Part shown: in pieces, positions 22,828 to 35,300 of the stretch
How the letters are laid out: each line of letters starts with the position of its first letter
Position numbering within the stretch: position 1 is the stretch's first letter
Assembly (NCBI GenBank): GCA_019614645.1
Contig: JABWDB010000004.1
Coordinates: forward strand, 15,686,001 to 15,750,000
Length of the DNA stretch: 64,000 bases
Direction: 5' to 3'
From: Stratiolaelaps scimitus
Lineage: Eukaryota; Arthropoda; Arachnida; Mesostigmata; Laelapidae
Translations under genes and position numbers: made by a program
Notes under the pieces: generated by a model
Databases searched by the model: none
What the model saw: the letters and a program-made list of their open reading frames with translations, nothing else
Told to the model about the DNA's origin: nothing

Positions 22828-24867
22828 GGCAGGCCGCTTTCGAGATCCTTCGCTGACTATACCCACACCTCGACGCAATGAACCGAACGATCGCGAGCTG
22901 TATTTGGCGGTGCACTGATCTTAGTTTACATATGAATGTGATCCTGTACACGGTTACGGTGAGGATTTGTGTACAAAATCACAGCATTCGACTACCGCGA
23001 CAACGATCGGACTAGCACCGTCCGATAAACAAATAGTGAATCCTTTGAATGATATTCGTCCGTTATGCTTTGCCGCTTAGTGCGAGATATTCGTCTGAAA
23101 TTCAATTAGACAGCGCCCAAATCAGTTCGCTCCGACGGCCTGTACATCTTAAATAGCTCCGCCCGCTGCCTGCTCCGCATAACGCAGGCAAGATGCAGAG
23201 CGAAAGGGAAGATAAGGAATGAATCCCAACCGATCGCGGCGGTGTCGAACCGCCGCCACGCGCACACGGGGGTCACCGGTGATCTGTTGGCCGCTGATAG
23301 TAAGCTGCTGCTGCTGCCGCTGAATACGATGACGTCGTCATCATCCACGGAAGTCTACGGCGCCCGCGACAGTGACCCGGCTCTCGCTTTAAATACCGAT
23401 ACGTACAATAGACGTCAAATCAATCATAGCAACTTTATGTAATTCTCCTCGAAATGCGATCCGTGCAAGTATCTACCAATATGCTTATAGTCCTCAATAT
23501 TACATAAGGATGCGTACCAAGTTTGCACTGAAATTATCATAGATTACTCGTTACGAATGGGTGGTACGTGTGCACACGAACTACGGCCATACACTTATAT
23601 CAATTTAGTGTACTTATATTTATGATTAACTGATTCAGCACATTTATATATATTACATATATACTAAATAGATAGGTAGATAGATATCGCTTTTAAAGAC
23701 TTTATAATTCAGCTTTGCGCCGTTCGCTTTCCTCGCTGGATTTGATTACCTGTTCAAATAGACGATGCCTGTCCTAGGTAGCCAACTTACTTTCGAATTT
23801 CAAGTAATAAAATGCTCTCGTTACTTTGATCTCTGGTGATAGTATTTGCTCCACAGGTCCTGTTCCTCCTTCAGTCTCGCCTCTCACTGATGCTACTCTG
23901 GCCATGTCCCTGGTCAAACGAACCACAAAAGCTTTACCTGTATAAACGTATGCGAAGCGATGTACCCCTCTTGTTCTCCTATCTACCCGATATCCTACTG
24001 CTCAGCACACCGCTTCTTCATCTCGACCACATTTTTATCAAGGAGCCGATTTCTTGCGTCACTGTTTGTTTGTGACACCGATAAGGGTACCGCACAGTGC
24101 GACAGCAACTACAACCAAGCATAGTCACCTTTGTGAAGCTCAATAAACTGTAAAACCAAAAGTTAAAATATAGTTCAAAAGAGCAGGTGTCCCGTTAAGA
24201 ACTAAATACTCGGAAACAATAAAGCGAAAGATAAAAAATGGCATAACATAAAAAAAAAATAATAAAAAAAAGAAAAAGAAAAAATAAAATCAACCAAAAA
24301 ATAAATATAACAAAACAAAAGGAAAATAATATGCAAAATTAAAAAAATAATTTATGAAATAAATAAAAATCTATGATATATTCCGCAATCATTTCGACAT
24401 CACGCAACACACAACTCAGTGTAAACGCAAAGCCGGGGCTAACACAGGCCAGACTCGTGATAGTTGAATCAAGTATTATAGCACGGTTAAGCAGAAGTTG
24501 AGATACAGTTGAACTGAATATCATCGCAAGTGTTATATATATATTGAACAATTGAACGGCATTTTTTTTTAATTCATGTATAATCGTCAACAACGTCATG
24601 TATAATTCATGTATAATCACAAACATGAGATCCGAAAAAAAAAACGATTGATATAGACGATAAGCGTATTTCGAGCAAACATATTTGCCGACACACAAAA
24701 AAGCTTTTTAGTGTTATGTACGGATCGAAATAGATTGATTAAATTATTGTGTATTTTAATATATAATAACAATAATTAGTGACGTAGTTGAGGAGAGGAG
24801 TGTGAGGCTAGATTATTGATGCAGAAGTCCACAGTGAAAATCGAGCAAACGCAAAATATTTACCACG
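22828..24867. other. Intergenic region, with low-complexity DNA
   Basis: No gene assigned. 23100-23400 is relatively G+C-rich with TGACGTCG and TATTTAA-type elements on the minus strand, and could be the promoter of the small secreted gene at 22827. A plus frame at 23836-24075 follows a possible acceptor (CTCCACAG) but matches nothing. 24240-24350 is A-rich low-complexity sequence. Confidence 0.4.
24240..24350. repeat. A-rich low-complexity tract
   Basis: About 110 nt made mostly of A runs broken by single T, G or C. No internal period is obvious. Confidence 0.8.
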
Positions 24868-25380
24868 CAGTGATTTTAATCAAATAAATGAGTTTCAGTC
24901 GGTTCAGTGACTTTCTGTCGTCTCTTCGCGAACATCCCTCGTTTCATAGGGGTCCTGTAATCTATGAGCAAAGAAATCATCCAAGGTGTTGTTTTCGAGT
25001 GTGTCCAGGGACTTGAAGGTTTGATATTCAAGCTGTTGGGTAGCACTCGGAACAAGTGAACAATCTGAAGGTCCTACTTATATGTATGCTGAGTGCATGA
25101 AGCCGCAATAATTTTTTGCCGGGCCATCAAAGAAACGTGTGGCCTAACGTTGTCCTGGTGGGAAACAACGTCCTTTCTATTCTCCAATTCGGGCCGCCTT
25201 GAATCGATTACTCGGTGAGCAATACTTGGTCGGATCAACCGTTTCGTTGGGTGGCAATAGCTCAACATAGACAACTTTCCAAAGTTTCGGGTGTAATCCA
25301 GGCATAACGACCGTCTGAGTAGTCACCCCGTACTTCGGATAGCTGGATTTGTACAGCATGCCAACAGGATATCTACAGGA
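24868..25380 (-). mobile_element. Decayed mariner transposon (copy B)
   Basis: The minus strand reads, over at least two frames, VVYVELLPPNETVDP, then RPELENRKDVV and SHQDNVRPHVSL, the conserved mariner transposase block holding the second catalytic Asp. A degenerate HLF and C-terminal region follow. In-frame stops and frame changes show it is dead. The last 200 nt match copy A at 19085-19315. Confidence 0.85.
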
Positions 25381-26096
25381 GCTTCACTTCCAACGTGCAG
25401 TTTACATTTCGTTGACTGTAATAACCTATCTAGCTGGCCCAAGCAGATACCAAGTGTTAAAATTTTAGTGTTGATATTCCAGTGGAAGAACTGTGTTCGT
25501 GCACCAGGGCACCTACGAAAGGTGGTTTGTATATTTTACAAATGTGTGTAAAAGCAAAACGAAAACCCACACACATGCGCTCATAAGCGCCTACTTTTAG
25601 AGCCTTCAGGATAGCCCAGTTACAACAGTAGGTTTTCGCCGACAGATATTCTCAGGAAGTGAACTTAAAAAACGAGGTGTCGCATCCCGCAAAAGGCTCA
25701 AATGTGCGCCATAATTAACCTTTTCGCAGGGTTTAAACTCTTAATACTATTAGAGAAGATTATAAAAATGAAACAACTTATTACTACGTTTTGTATACAT
25801 TTGCAAATGCTTCTAATTCATCATATGGATCTGGAATCAGATGTCTTGTTATGGTGCAGTAACCAATAATCTAACAGATACATCGCCTCTAGAGAAACTA
25901 AGTAACGTTTATAAAAACGGTCATATCTGCCGAATTATTAAAAGTCAGTTATAGCGTTCCCGAAAGCTTCACGCTAAAAACAACTCTATTAATTTAATTT
26001 TCCATTTACATGCTATTAGTATTGTTAGACCCATTCTTATGTATGCCATATTTCCTGCATATATGGTCCGGGTGCTTTTCCTCAAGGCATATGGCG
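25381..26096. other. Non-coding stretch after mariner copy B
   Basis: A+T-rich, with short frames only. Nothing assignable. Confidence 0.5.
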
Positions 26097-26470
26097 TCAG
26101 TGGCGCCCTCCCACGGGGCTCGACGAAAGCAGCAGCAGCAGCATCATAATCATAACAACGTCCCGATCAATTGCTTGCTCTGAGCACTTTAGCGAACGCA
26201 GCTGACCGAGTGGATGAGGACCATGCATGCACCAGGCCTGCCTTTTTATTTTAACCCTTTTCTTATTTTTTATGGTAGACATCGGTATCGCTTTATAGCA
26301 TTGCGTCAAGAAGACAAAGGAATAATCTATAATGTAGGTTATACTGGACTTACCTGCGCTTTCTCCAATAGACCTATGTGACGGCAGGGCAATGTTAACG
26401 TGTAAACGTCCTCGTAGCACCCTATACTCTGTAAGCACTGGTCGTGCTTAGCCATATACTCTATCTTCGC
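26097..26470 (-). CDS. Possible two-exon gene fragment, unrecognised
   Basis: An exon at 26470-26354 has good borders: acceptor CTCTGTAG and a perfect donor CAG|GTAAGT. It is 117 nt, open in one frame across its length, and encodes a 39-residue segment with three cysteines (DQCLQSIGCYEDVY, LTLPC). A second exon at 26201-26097 (acceptor CTCGGTCAG) continues in phase and ends in a hydrophobic run (MIMMLLLLLSSS) before a stop, as in GPI-anchored or tail-anchored proteins. The leucine run is encoded by a CTG microsatellite, so it may be fortuitous. No start exon was found and no family is recognised. Confidence 0.35.
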
Positions 26471-29400
26471 CTACAGAGAACAATTTCATCCTTCCCTATT
26501 TGTTGTGGGCCTCTGATAAGTCGGGGACTCAGAAAAGTTCGTTTCGTGGGGGCACTATCTAGAGCGCAGATGTGAAGAAAAAAGAAGAAAAAATCTCAGA
26601 CAAGCCTGGACATCACCGAAAAGATTAACGATGTGAATGCAGCAGAAAGAATATGGAATGGAAGAGGAATTACATCAAAAAAACGTAGACCGCTTCCGAT
26701 ACTGATATCCAAAGCAGTGCGTTCACTTGGGCCGGCAGATAGATAACAAATGAATGTAGCGTTACATAATATATGTGGATGTATTATTCCAGCTGAAGTG
26801 TAATCCAAAATGTTATGCCTATGTTGGAAGATGACATTCATTTTGACTGTGGGGTACACATGTACATGAGGCGCCATCTAGCGGCAAATTAACATGAACG
26901 GCGCCATAAATGTTCATATATTCGGAACTTGTTCAAACATGTCCTACAACAACGCGGATGATTCTGCATTAACCAAGGTCAAGTATGTATGTATATAATT
27001 GTGGCCGATGTTGTCGTATATGACTGAGTATCCGACCGACTTGTTCTTAACTTTGAAGCTATAAGCCGAAAAGCAATTCGCGATAGGCACTTGTATACAA
27101 TTATGAAAGGCAATTTATTTTACTGAGGATCACATATCACAGTTGATATAAACTCCCACCATTTACAATTAAGCAAAGGCAATACACGCACGCTGTGGTC
27201 GCTCCTTTTTACCGAGCGCGGCAAATTTCGAGATTGGACAAAATGTTGTGCAAGTACATCCAATTCCCACGGAGGAAGTCAGCATTCACCTTACGTGATG
27301 ACATATAAGAGAGCTTAAGCATTGTAAAATTGCAGCTCCTTTAATAAACCAATAATCCTTTACCTTTACCTTACAGTGGTCACGTCACAAATAATATCAT
27401 AATAACACTACCGATAAATACCCATATAATAATAACTTGGACGTTGACAACTAGTAGCGAACTTGTATCCCCATTTAAATAGCGCTATACATATCGCCGT
27501 GCGTATATACATATATTGGACAACATTGACAAATCGTGCCAGTGTTGAAGGACATGCACCATTGATGTTATATAGAGCGCTACATTGGCGAATGCAGCGC
27601 CCTCTGGAAGCCAATGGCGAGGAGAGGAGAGCTTTAAACGCTGCCGGGGACCGTCAACCTAGCGGAGCAGTGGCAGGGTTGCCGGACTTGTGGCGCACCG
27701 TCTCCTGGCACTGTACGGATGAATGAATTCGCTTTAGATATCGCGAGAGGCGATTGGCCGCCATTATATATTGAGAGAATTGGGGCAGAGCCGAGCGAGT
27801 ATAGGAGAGAGCGTGTTGTTAGAGTCGTTTTATTCGCTTCGTTTGTCGGTGCACTTAGCTCATATTTATGTGTATATATATCGCAGTCTTGCATGTTCAT
27901 TGAGAGATATTGCCTAGAGAGGCAGGAAGTGATGCAGACTTAATGCTATTTTTTATACAGAAAGTTTGCAGGGATGCGTTCTCTGTATCTAGCTAAAGCT
28001 AAATGAAAATAGTAATGTACGATATTGTTCTGGCGGAAACGGATATTCATTGATCTTATGATGTATGGTTAGTTAAGGAGGTTGAGACGATATCACATGA
28101 ATGCACGAACAAATGTTGGCCCATGTTTCATGGTCTGAGACTTAGGTCGATGAACTGTTTAAAGGAAAAAAAAGTGAATCACTGAAACGGGACCGAACTG
28201 AAACTAGAGATTAACTAGTACCAATGGTACTACTCAATCAATCATATACTGTTATCATAATCGTATAGACGAATGCTACTGGGAGAATTACCATAATTAA
28301 CTATATAATGCGTTCATTCGTGAACACTCAATACATATAAATGTTGGATATAGGTCAGATTTGATAGAATCAGATTCACCTCCATGTGGTTATAGGTCGG
28401 ATTCATGTTTGAAAAATATCCATCATAGACACATATGAATTTTAGCCTATGTCTGGGTTTTACTTAGCCCCAGGCCCTATGACGTAATTGTCCCATATCA
28501 TGTAAATCCCAAAATAATCAAGTTTAAGGTTAGTGACCCTATGCACCACTAGACACCTGAGCCCAAAATTAGTGATATTCTACGGTTTTAATGCAATTAT
28601 TATCAATCAATTTTTACAAAATGTCATTTTGACATTTTCCCCGGAGTTCACTCCGTTTACATTTTAGCCCCCAGGTATATTGCGTCACTAGCAGACGACC
28701 TACCAACAGTTGGGGCGATATGAACTCAATAGGAAAGAGCGAAAAAAGGCTACCCGGTGGCACAGGGTTGTCAGACTTCCGCCATTTTAGACGACCAGCC
28801 AACGGCCTGAGTGTGTGTGTCATTGTGCGTCAGTTTCGCTTAGGGTGTTATTGTGTTTAAGCGATAGATGGACTTCATGCGACAGATGTCATATCGTTTA
28901 AATCCTAGGGGAAATCGTGTAAAATGTTAGTGTGAATGTGAATTCACTTCGCGGTAAACCGCTGTCACTTGAGCCGGATAAGGTACGGTATATTTTTTCG
29001 CTTGTAAGGTGTTCTACCGTGCAACCGCGGTTGTATTCGAATGGTCCAGTCGTTTGTTTACTGTTCGTAAATACTTTCATAGTGTTGTGGTTTTATATAG
29101 CACCGTTTTTGTGTCCGTGTTGTCCCCAACACGGTCCCAAACCGCTGACCGTGTTGCATCGATGGCGGCTATCTATACGTACATACATCTGGCTGGTCAA
29201 ATCTCACTTCCTGCTTTAGTGAGAGAATGTTTTGTTGACTTAGAAAAATTTGCCAAGTATGTAAAAGGCGGTAGAGTGCACGGTACAGCAGAGGGTACAG
29301 AATGCAAAGGAATTAACCTCAGCATAAACCGATTTCGAATAAAATGTTTTCCCGTTCATCTAAGTCCAGAAGCCGGTTTTTAGTTATTTCAAAAACAGAA

Positions 29401-30336
29401 AGCAGATGAAGTAGATAACCATCCCTACAATAATGAACATATGCGTTAAATTTTGTACTTAGACTAGTGTAGTTTCAGGGTGATAATCTAGAACCTATCA
29501 GCTTCAATGACGGCTCATAATTTGGAAGATTGCTTAGCGGTATTTATTTACGTGAGAGTTGTTGTCATGATCCGCGTGTGGCCCATGTGAATAATAAATA
29601 AAAATTCCGAGAACTCTAAAAGATCCAATTCTGTTCACTCTTCTAGGGATTCTCTTACTTTATGGTAACATATTTGAAGAGCGCATTATTATGACTTAAT
29701 ATGATATGTGCTTTAAGTGCATTTGATATGTGCACACAGCACCTGAAAAACTCTGTTAAATTAGACCCTAGTAAATTAGGTAGTTATGGCCAGCGAGTGT
29801 CGGTATACTTGTCATCCAATTCCATTAAGAGGAACGTTGATTAAGTATATTTTGATTTTCAAATACTGTACCACTTTTTGTGCATTCATTTAAAAGTATG
29901 TTCACAAGTTGTACAAGGTAATATACATCACCGGACTTTCTTTTATGAAGGAAATATATCCTCAAAGGAATTCCGAGTAAAAAAACTCAATGGTATAACG
30001 ATCTAACGAGACTGATTTTGTGAATTTGTTGAGTATAGCTATACCAGTTTTTCATTGGTATTAATTTATTAGGCAACTATAAAAGTGTGTGACAATTGTA
30101 CCCGCTGAGCGTGAAATAGATCGAAGAACACTCTCCTCTATATTCTTCATAGAATGTCTAGAATAAGGACTTCCCCAGTCCTTAAGCGTGCCCAAAATTG
30201 AAATTACGTTGGCTAGTTTTTTATTTGCCAAGATTAGTGCAGTTGAGTATAACTGTCCCACCACTCGTTCAGCACTCGACAGCACTAAGCTTTTTCAAGG
30301 CAAATCTCACAAAGAATCCATGTCTACCTATCTATC
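26471..30336. other. Intergenic region, no assignable gene
   Basis: Contains the dispersed repeat at 27297-27366 and many short frames. A plus frame of 73 codons starting at ATG 29162 and ending at 29383 contains a relatively hydrophobic then basic peptide, but no motif I know. 28614-28634 holds a small palindrome around AAAATGTCA/TGACATTTT. The rest is A+T-rich and unassigned. Confidence 0.45.
27297..27366. repeat. Dispersed repeat, second copy
   Basis: Counterpart of 18451-18523 with the shared core AGAGAGCTTAAGCATT and TTTAATAAACC. Sits in non-coding DNA. Confidence 0.75.
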
Positions 30337-30601
30337 CATTGTTGTATCTGTGAAGAACTGGATGCAGCTCAGCCTGACAGATGTGTTGATATAAACAAGG
30401 TACTTGAAGCAAGCCGGAATGCACGGGAGCTAAACCCATTATTTTTTTAGCCTCTAGTTCTCAAGGCAGCCAACAACAAGCCGTCGACGTACTTCAAACG
30501 TTCTTACCAGGTACGTGCAGGGTAGTCCCTACAGCTGCTATGGTTATATCCGCACATCTGTCAGGCTGAACTGCATCTAGTTCTTCACAAATACAACAAT
30601 G
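30337..30601. repeat. Long inverted repeat (about 55-bp arms), foldback/MITE-like
   Basis: Arms 30337-30391 and 30547-30601 are inverted copies with only about five mismatches, separated by about 155 nt. Shared text includes GTGAAGAACT and CAGCCTGACAGATGTG on opposite strands. The spacer carries no open gene. Such structure fits a foldback element, a MITE or a source of hairpin RNA. Confidence 0.85.
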
Positions 30602-32345
30602 AGACTTGAGGAGTTGAGGAGTTCAGAATAAAAGTCTTACTTTTTGACTCTTGTGTGCGGTCACATGTCCGCTTTTTGATGGCGGCTCGAAACCGCTTCA
30701 GCTATCGCTGCAGCCAAGATAGACACACTTCTCATCGCCCTTGAATTTCGAGTTTGCACCTCCTTGCGCTTGGGATGCGGTCCATGTCAGCCACATGGCT
30801 GCATCAGGGAGACAAGTAAGGTGGACTCATCCGAACTACACGATTCGCGTTGTCAAACATGCAAGAACTGTTACTCCACAACGGCAAGCGATTTGTTAGC
30901 GGTGTTATCCTTGTGCTATACGGGAAGAGCATCGTGTGACAGATCGCACACACGTTAGCGTTGTCCCACATACTTTCCTGTGGGGGCTTTCGAAATGGAC
31001 ACGACATAACAAGGGGTCGTTAAGAATATTGAGATAATTTTCTCCAAACATTGTCCGTTCATGGTCATTTATGTGCCCTATGTACTGATCTCTCAAGCGC
31101 ACCAAAGAGAACTTTTTACAATTTTTGCCATGGTACACGATACCGCGATATATGTATCACTGAGAGTCGTCCACCTACTGTGATCCTATGATGTTGCCCC
31201 TTTCAGCACCTCCTCGGTACGATCAATCGAGTTCTGCAATGTGGGTATCTGCTTTCAAATTGTTATCGAGTGTCGCGTCGCGAAATCTCGTCTCCGTTTT
31301 CTTATTAATCTCTACTTTGTAAAATGTCAAGTTCTGCTGGATCAAAGGCATAATGCAGACTAACTAGCAACGCATCACATTTTTTCATGTCGAGATCCGG
31401 CCGTTTCAGAGTTTGCCGAAACTGTATATTATGGCTCTTCTGAGTCAGGAGTCCAATATGTTTATCACTGAGTAGGCAATGGTCTGCGGACAACTCGCAT
31501 TTAAAAGATTGTGACTATTATAAATTGGTGTGGCTTACTAGATGTTTTAGAGGTTTGGTTATTTACTGCCTGCTTGCGCTTAACGTCATCTATATCTGGG
31601 TGCACCATCCATTCCGGGTAATACGTATCTCATATTTTTTATATATATTTTGGTGCCAATTCTTAATTGGCCAGATATATGATAAGTTGGTTTAAAATGT
31701 TTCTTTAATCGCTTCTATTATAAAGGCTTCCTTAGTGCTCCTTGCGAAACATTCGTTGAGTACATTCGCCATGCCAGTTGCCTAGGCAATTCCTTGACTC
31801 TGGACAATTAGGCTTCGTTATTTGTATGACTTGTGTATTTATCGATCGAAAATAATAATAAAATTCCGTTACCAGAAGAACACATTTGTCAATCAGAGCA
31901 TCACTATATCTTAACTCTCTGCTATGACTTAGTCCACTGTTATAACTTAAGATTAATGTCCGAACTGTGCCGAGTCCTTTTAGATGCAGTGACTCCGCGA
32001 GAAGCGTTCTAATTCACTGACATTCTCCTATTATCCAGGTAGCTGAAAGCCAGGCAGTTTCGCCCGTACTGAAGCAATGCGCTAAGGGGTACCGGGAGGG
32101 CGGTGTTATTGAACATCGTCAACGGTTCCAGAAGGGGGCGGTCACGGGTGGGGTCATGTGCGTGACCCCATGGTGTGTGGGCATGTGCGCATCGGAAAAC
32201 CCCCCTTTCCTTTAAAAAACATAAAGGTAGCTGAAAGCCTAGCACACTTCTTTCGTAGATCATAACGCCATATTCAGAGTCGGAAAAACGGAGGTGCACG
32301 TATCGATTTTTCCATGTAGCGCGAACTGATCATGGACAGCACGAA
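30602..32345. other. Intergenic region, unassigned
   Basis: Short minus-strand frames at 30804-31138 and 31305-31514 look protein-like but carry no recognised domain; the second has a TAG just before its open stretch. No TIR or poly(A) tail identifies a transposon. Confidence 0.4.
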
Positions 32346-35300
32346 ATGACAATCGAACCAAATGGGTTTGCATTTCATTCACAGATGAAGATCGAGTGTG
32401 TGGAGTCGCTTGCACCGGCAGCGGTTCCAGATATACCGATCGTGCCAGCGGCGGCACCTCTCTGTAGCTCCAGGGGCAACCGGACCGCCGATGGCCGGCC
32501 AATTCCATACCGCAAAATCCTCGTCACTTGCGACGCTCGATCTACCGTGGATCCGAATCTCGTGCGAATCGCTGTCAGCGCATTCGTCAAAGATAAGGTA
32601 TTATAAGTGAGAACCGTTAAATATAGCGGATTGCATATAAAACTATATAGAAATGAATGAATCGTGTCTAACTATGAATGGATAGTCTTCAGTGCGGCAA
32701 CGTAGGGCATGAACGTGCCGGGGTATATATATATATATATATATATAAATATATATACACACGTTTGTCACAACGAGTGCTAAGAATGCTTTCGCATAGG
32801 AGTACAGTTGAAAACCCGGCGTCGAATTGTGTGAGCAATAAAAGCGTTTTTCGCTCCTTCTCGCTGCTTTCAGGTGAACTCGTTAATCAAAGAAGAGTGT
32901 ATTGTACGTTTGCATTGGAATGGCGTTGACGTCAACAGTATATTTCTCCGTAGCATGGAGCCACTTACGCCGGAACAGGCGGCCGAACTAAAGCGCACCT
33001 CCAGCACGACCACCAGTTATCAGGTCGATGTTCCGAATCGACCTCTGCTTGACATTCGGCCTCAATTGGCCCCAATTGCTCCGACCATGATACAAGAGCT
33101 AAATGGAGCTACCAGCGTGGCAATCACAATCCCGACTTCGGTTGTCTCTTTTAGGTCGGCAGCACCTCGGTGCCCGGCACCCGTCGGCCAAGTATCAACT
33201 CGACCTGCCATCATTCGAAACGCGGCGCCCCAGTTGCTTAACATTCCAGTGATGAGGATGGTACCCGTCGGGCCGGGCACTTCCGTTAGGACATTACATC
33301 GTGGCCGGCGAGCGGCGTCAATTATGCCGACGATCGCTACGAGGCCGCCTCCGACCATTCTTCGATCACCTGCGAGACCTGAACTGCAGCAACCTCTGGT
33401 TATACGGACACCCGTTCAGCTCCCACCATGTGGTCCTAGTAGCGCGATGATGGCACCACCACCACCATTTACGGCGACGAGGCCACTAATGGCAGTCCCT
33501 GTGGCTCTTCGGGCAGCTGTAAGAACACCAGCTTCGATTGTCGCGGCGATTCAGGCACCACCGGCGCCCCCCACAGCTCGCTTCGTCGTACAGGCAATCC
33601 GGCCTACCACGGTTGTCAGTCGCCCTGCTCCGACTCCGGTTATGGTGCGCTTCAACGGCCGCGTTCAGGCTGCTCAACCGGGTCAGCTCATCCGTCGGAC
33701 GAGTGGCCAGATCGTTCGAGTGATGCCAAACGGATCTCTTGAAGATGTGGAACTTCCAGTTTCGACGCCGAAACAAGTGACCATCAAAAGCAGCCGTGAG
33801 AAGCCCATTTCGCTTGATTCGGATAGCGAAGGGGAACAATCACAACCGACCTCGTCATTGTCACCAGGTCCTGTAGGAGCACCGATTATGAAAAGGCACG
33901 GATCATCGGCGCATGGGAGCCGCGATGGCTCAAAGAAGACCTCTAAACCACACGTGGTCCACCTCGTTAATGATTCAACCAGCGACAGTGAAGAGGACAG
34001 CTCGACGGACAGCTGTGACTATATCGGAATCGATGATTTAACGGTTGAGCCAGGCGCCGAACGAAGGTCCCAGAGAATCGCCGCAACAAAGGCGAACAAG
34101 TCAGTCACTGAGGATGACGATAGCCAATTAGTACCAGAGGCCAATGAATCGGAAGACCAAGGGAACGTTGCCAGGCCGTCGGCTAACCAAAGTGATGATA
34201 ACGACAACAACAGCAAATCATCATCGGTGTCGAACAAAGAGTGCGCTGGCGACACGCCACCGCATGAGATCGTCATGAGAACCGATGGCGTCGTGGAGCG
34301 AGTTCCTTTGATCAAGGACGCTTCACTGTTGCAGCCGGAGTTCAGCATGACTATCGGCGATAAGGAACTCACAGACGAAGTTATAGAAAAAATGGTCGAG
34401 AAGGTAACTAAATATAAACTGCGGTTGAATATTTTCGCCCCTAGTCGATGTGGCTGATTTCGAGAAACAGCCCACCTTTTCTGAGCCACCATATGGAAGA
34501 AAGAACCGCCTGCGTATAGTAATAAGAACGTTTTATTTCTTATGATTATCGGTTCTTTTAGGGTGACCAATTTAGCCGTCAATACGCACCACAAGAAAAC
34601 TGTCGATTCATATTTCGTGATGCGGACGAACTGGATTTTATGGATACCGTAAGTATCACTTTCGATATGTACAGTATGTATATATATATATATATATATA
34701 GAACCATTCGGTGAGGGCACACTTTGCCTAGGACTATCAGTATATGTTTATGTGCTGTGCAAGGCTAGGTCGTTGGTCAGAAACTGACGGAAATTCAATC
34801 AGCCTGCGGTCAGGCTATTTACGCTCGGCGGCAGCTGATTGCACACTATTTTGTTGTTGTCTAATTATTTCGACTGTAGCAATCAGTATCCAGTAGGATC
34901 GTCAGTTTAACCTATTTCTTGTGTTTTTTTTCTAGGTGATTGTCCAGGATGATGGTGAGGTGAAGCTCGATCCCGAGCTATATCAGAGTTATATGCAGAT
35001 CGTGTACAAGGAATTGCTAGCAGACCATCATCTCTTCGAGGCCGAGCAGGAGCGAAGGGGAAAATTAGCCGCAGAAGGTTTGTACGCTCCATTTATTTAA
35101 CTTGGTATCTAACTGTATGTTTCGGTGTTATCAATCATCTTCTTGGAACCAATAGCCTAATGGAAGTTCCTGATTGACTTAATAATGCGGAAACGGCTTT
35201 GCTAATTTCTGAATGATGCGCGTGATGTTATCGCGAACTTGAGGACAGCGTCTAGAGAGTCCACGTGCGAGAGGAGGCATTCATATTCGTTTAAATAGTA

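Noticed and set aside
26869..26884. GGCGCCATCTAGCGGC, close to a CTCF-type motif
   Set aside because: A single near-match without context; such motifs are expected by chance or in repeats.
34019..34720. 233-codon minus frame opposite the AT-hook gene
   Set aside because: Antisense shadow of the acidic/serine-rich coding exon and of a (TA)n repeat.
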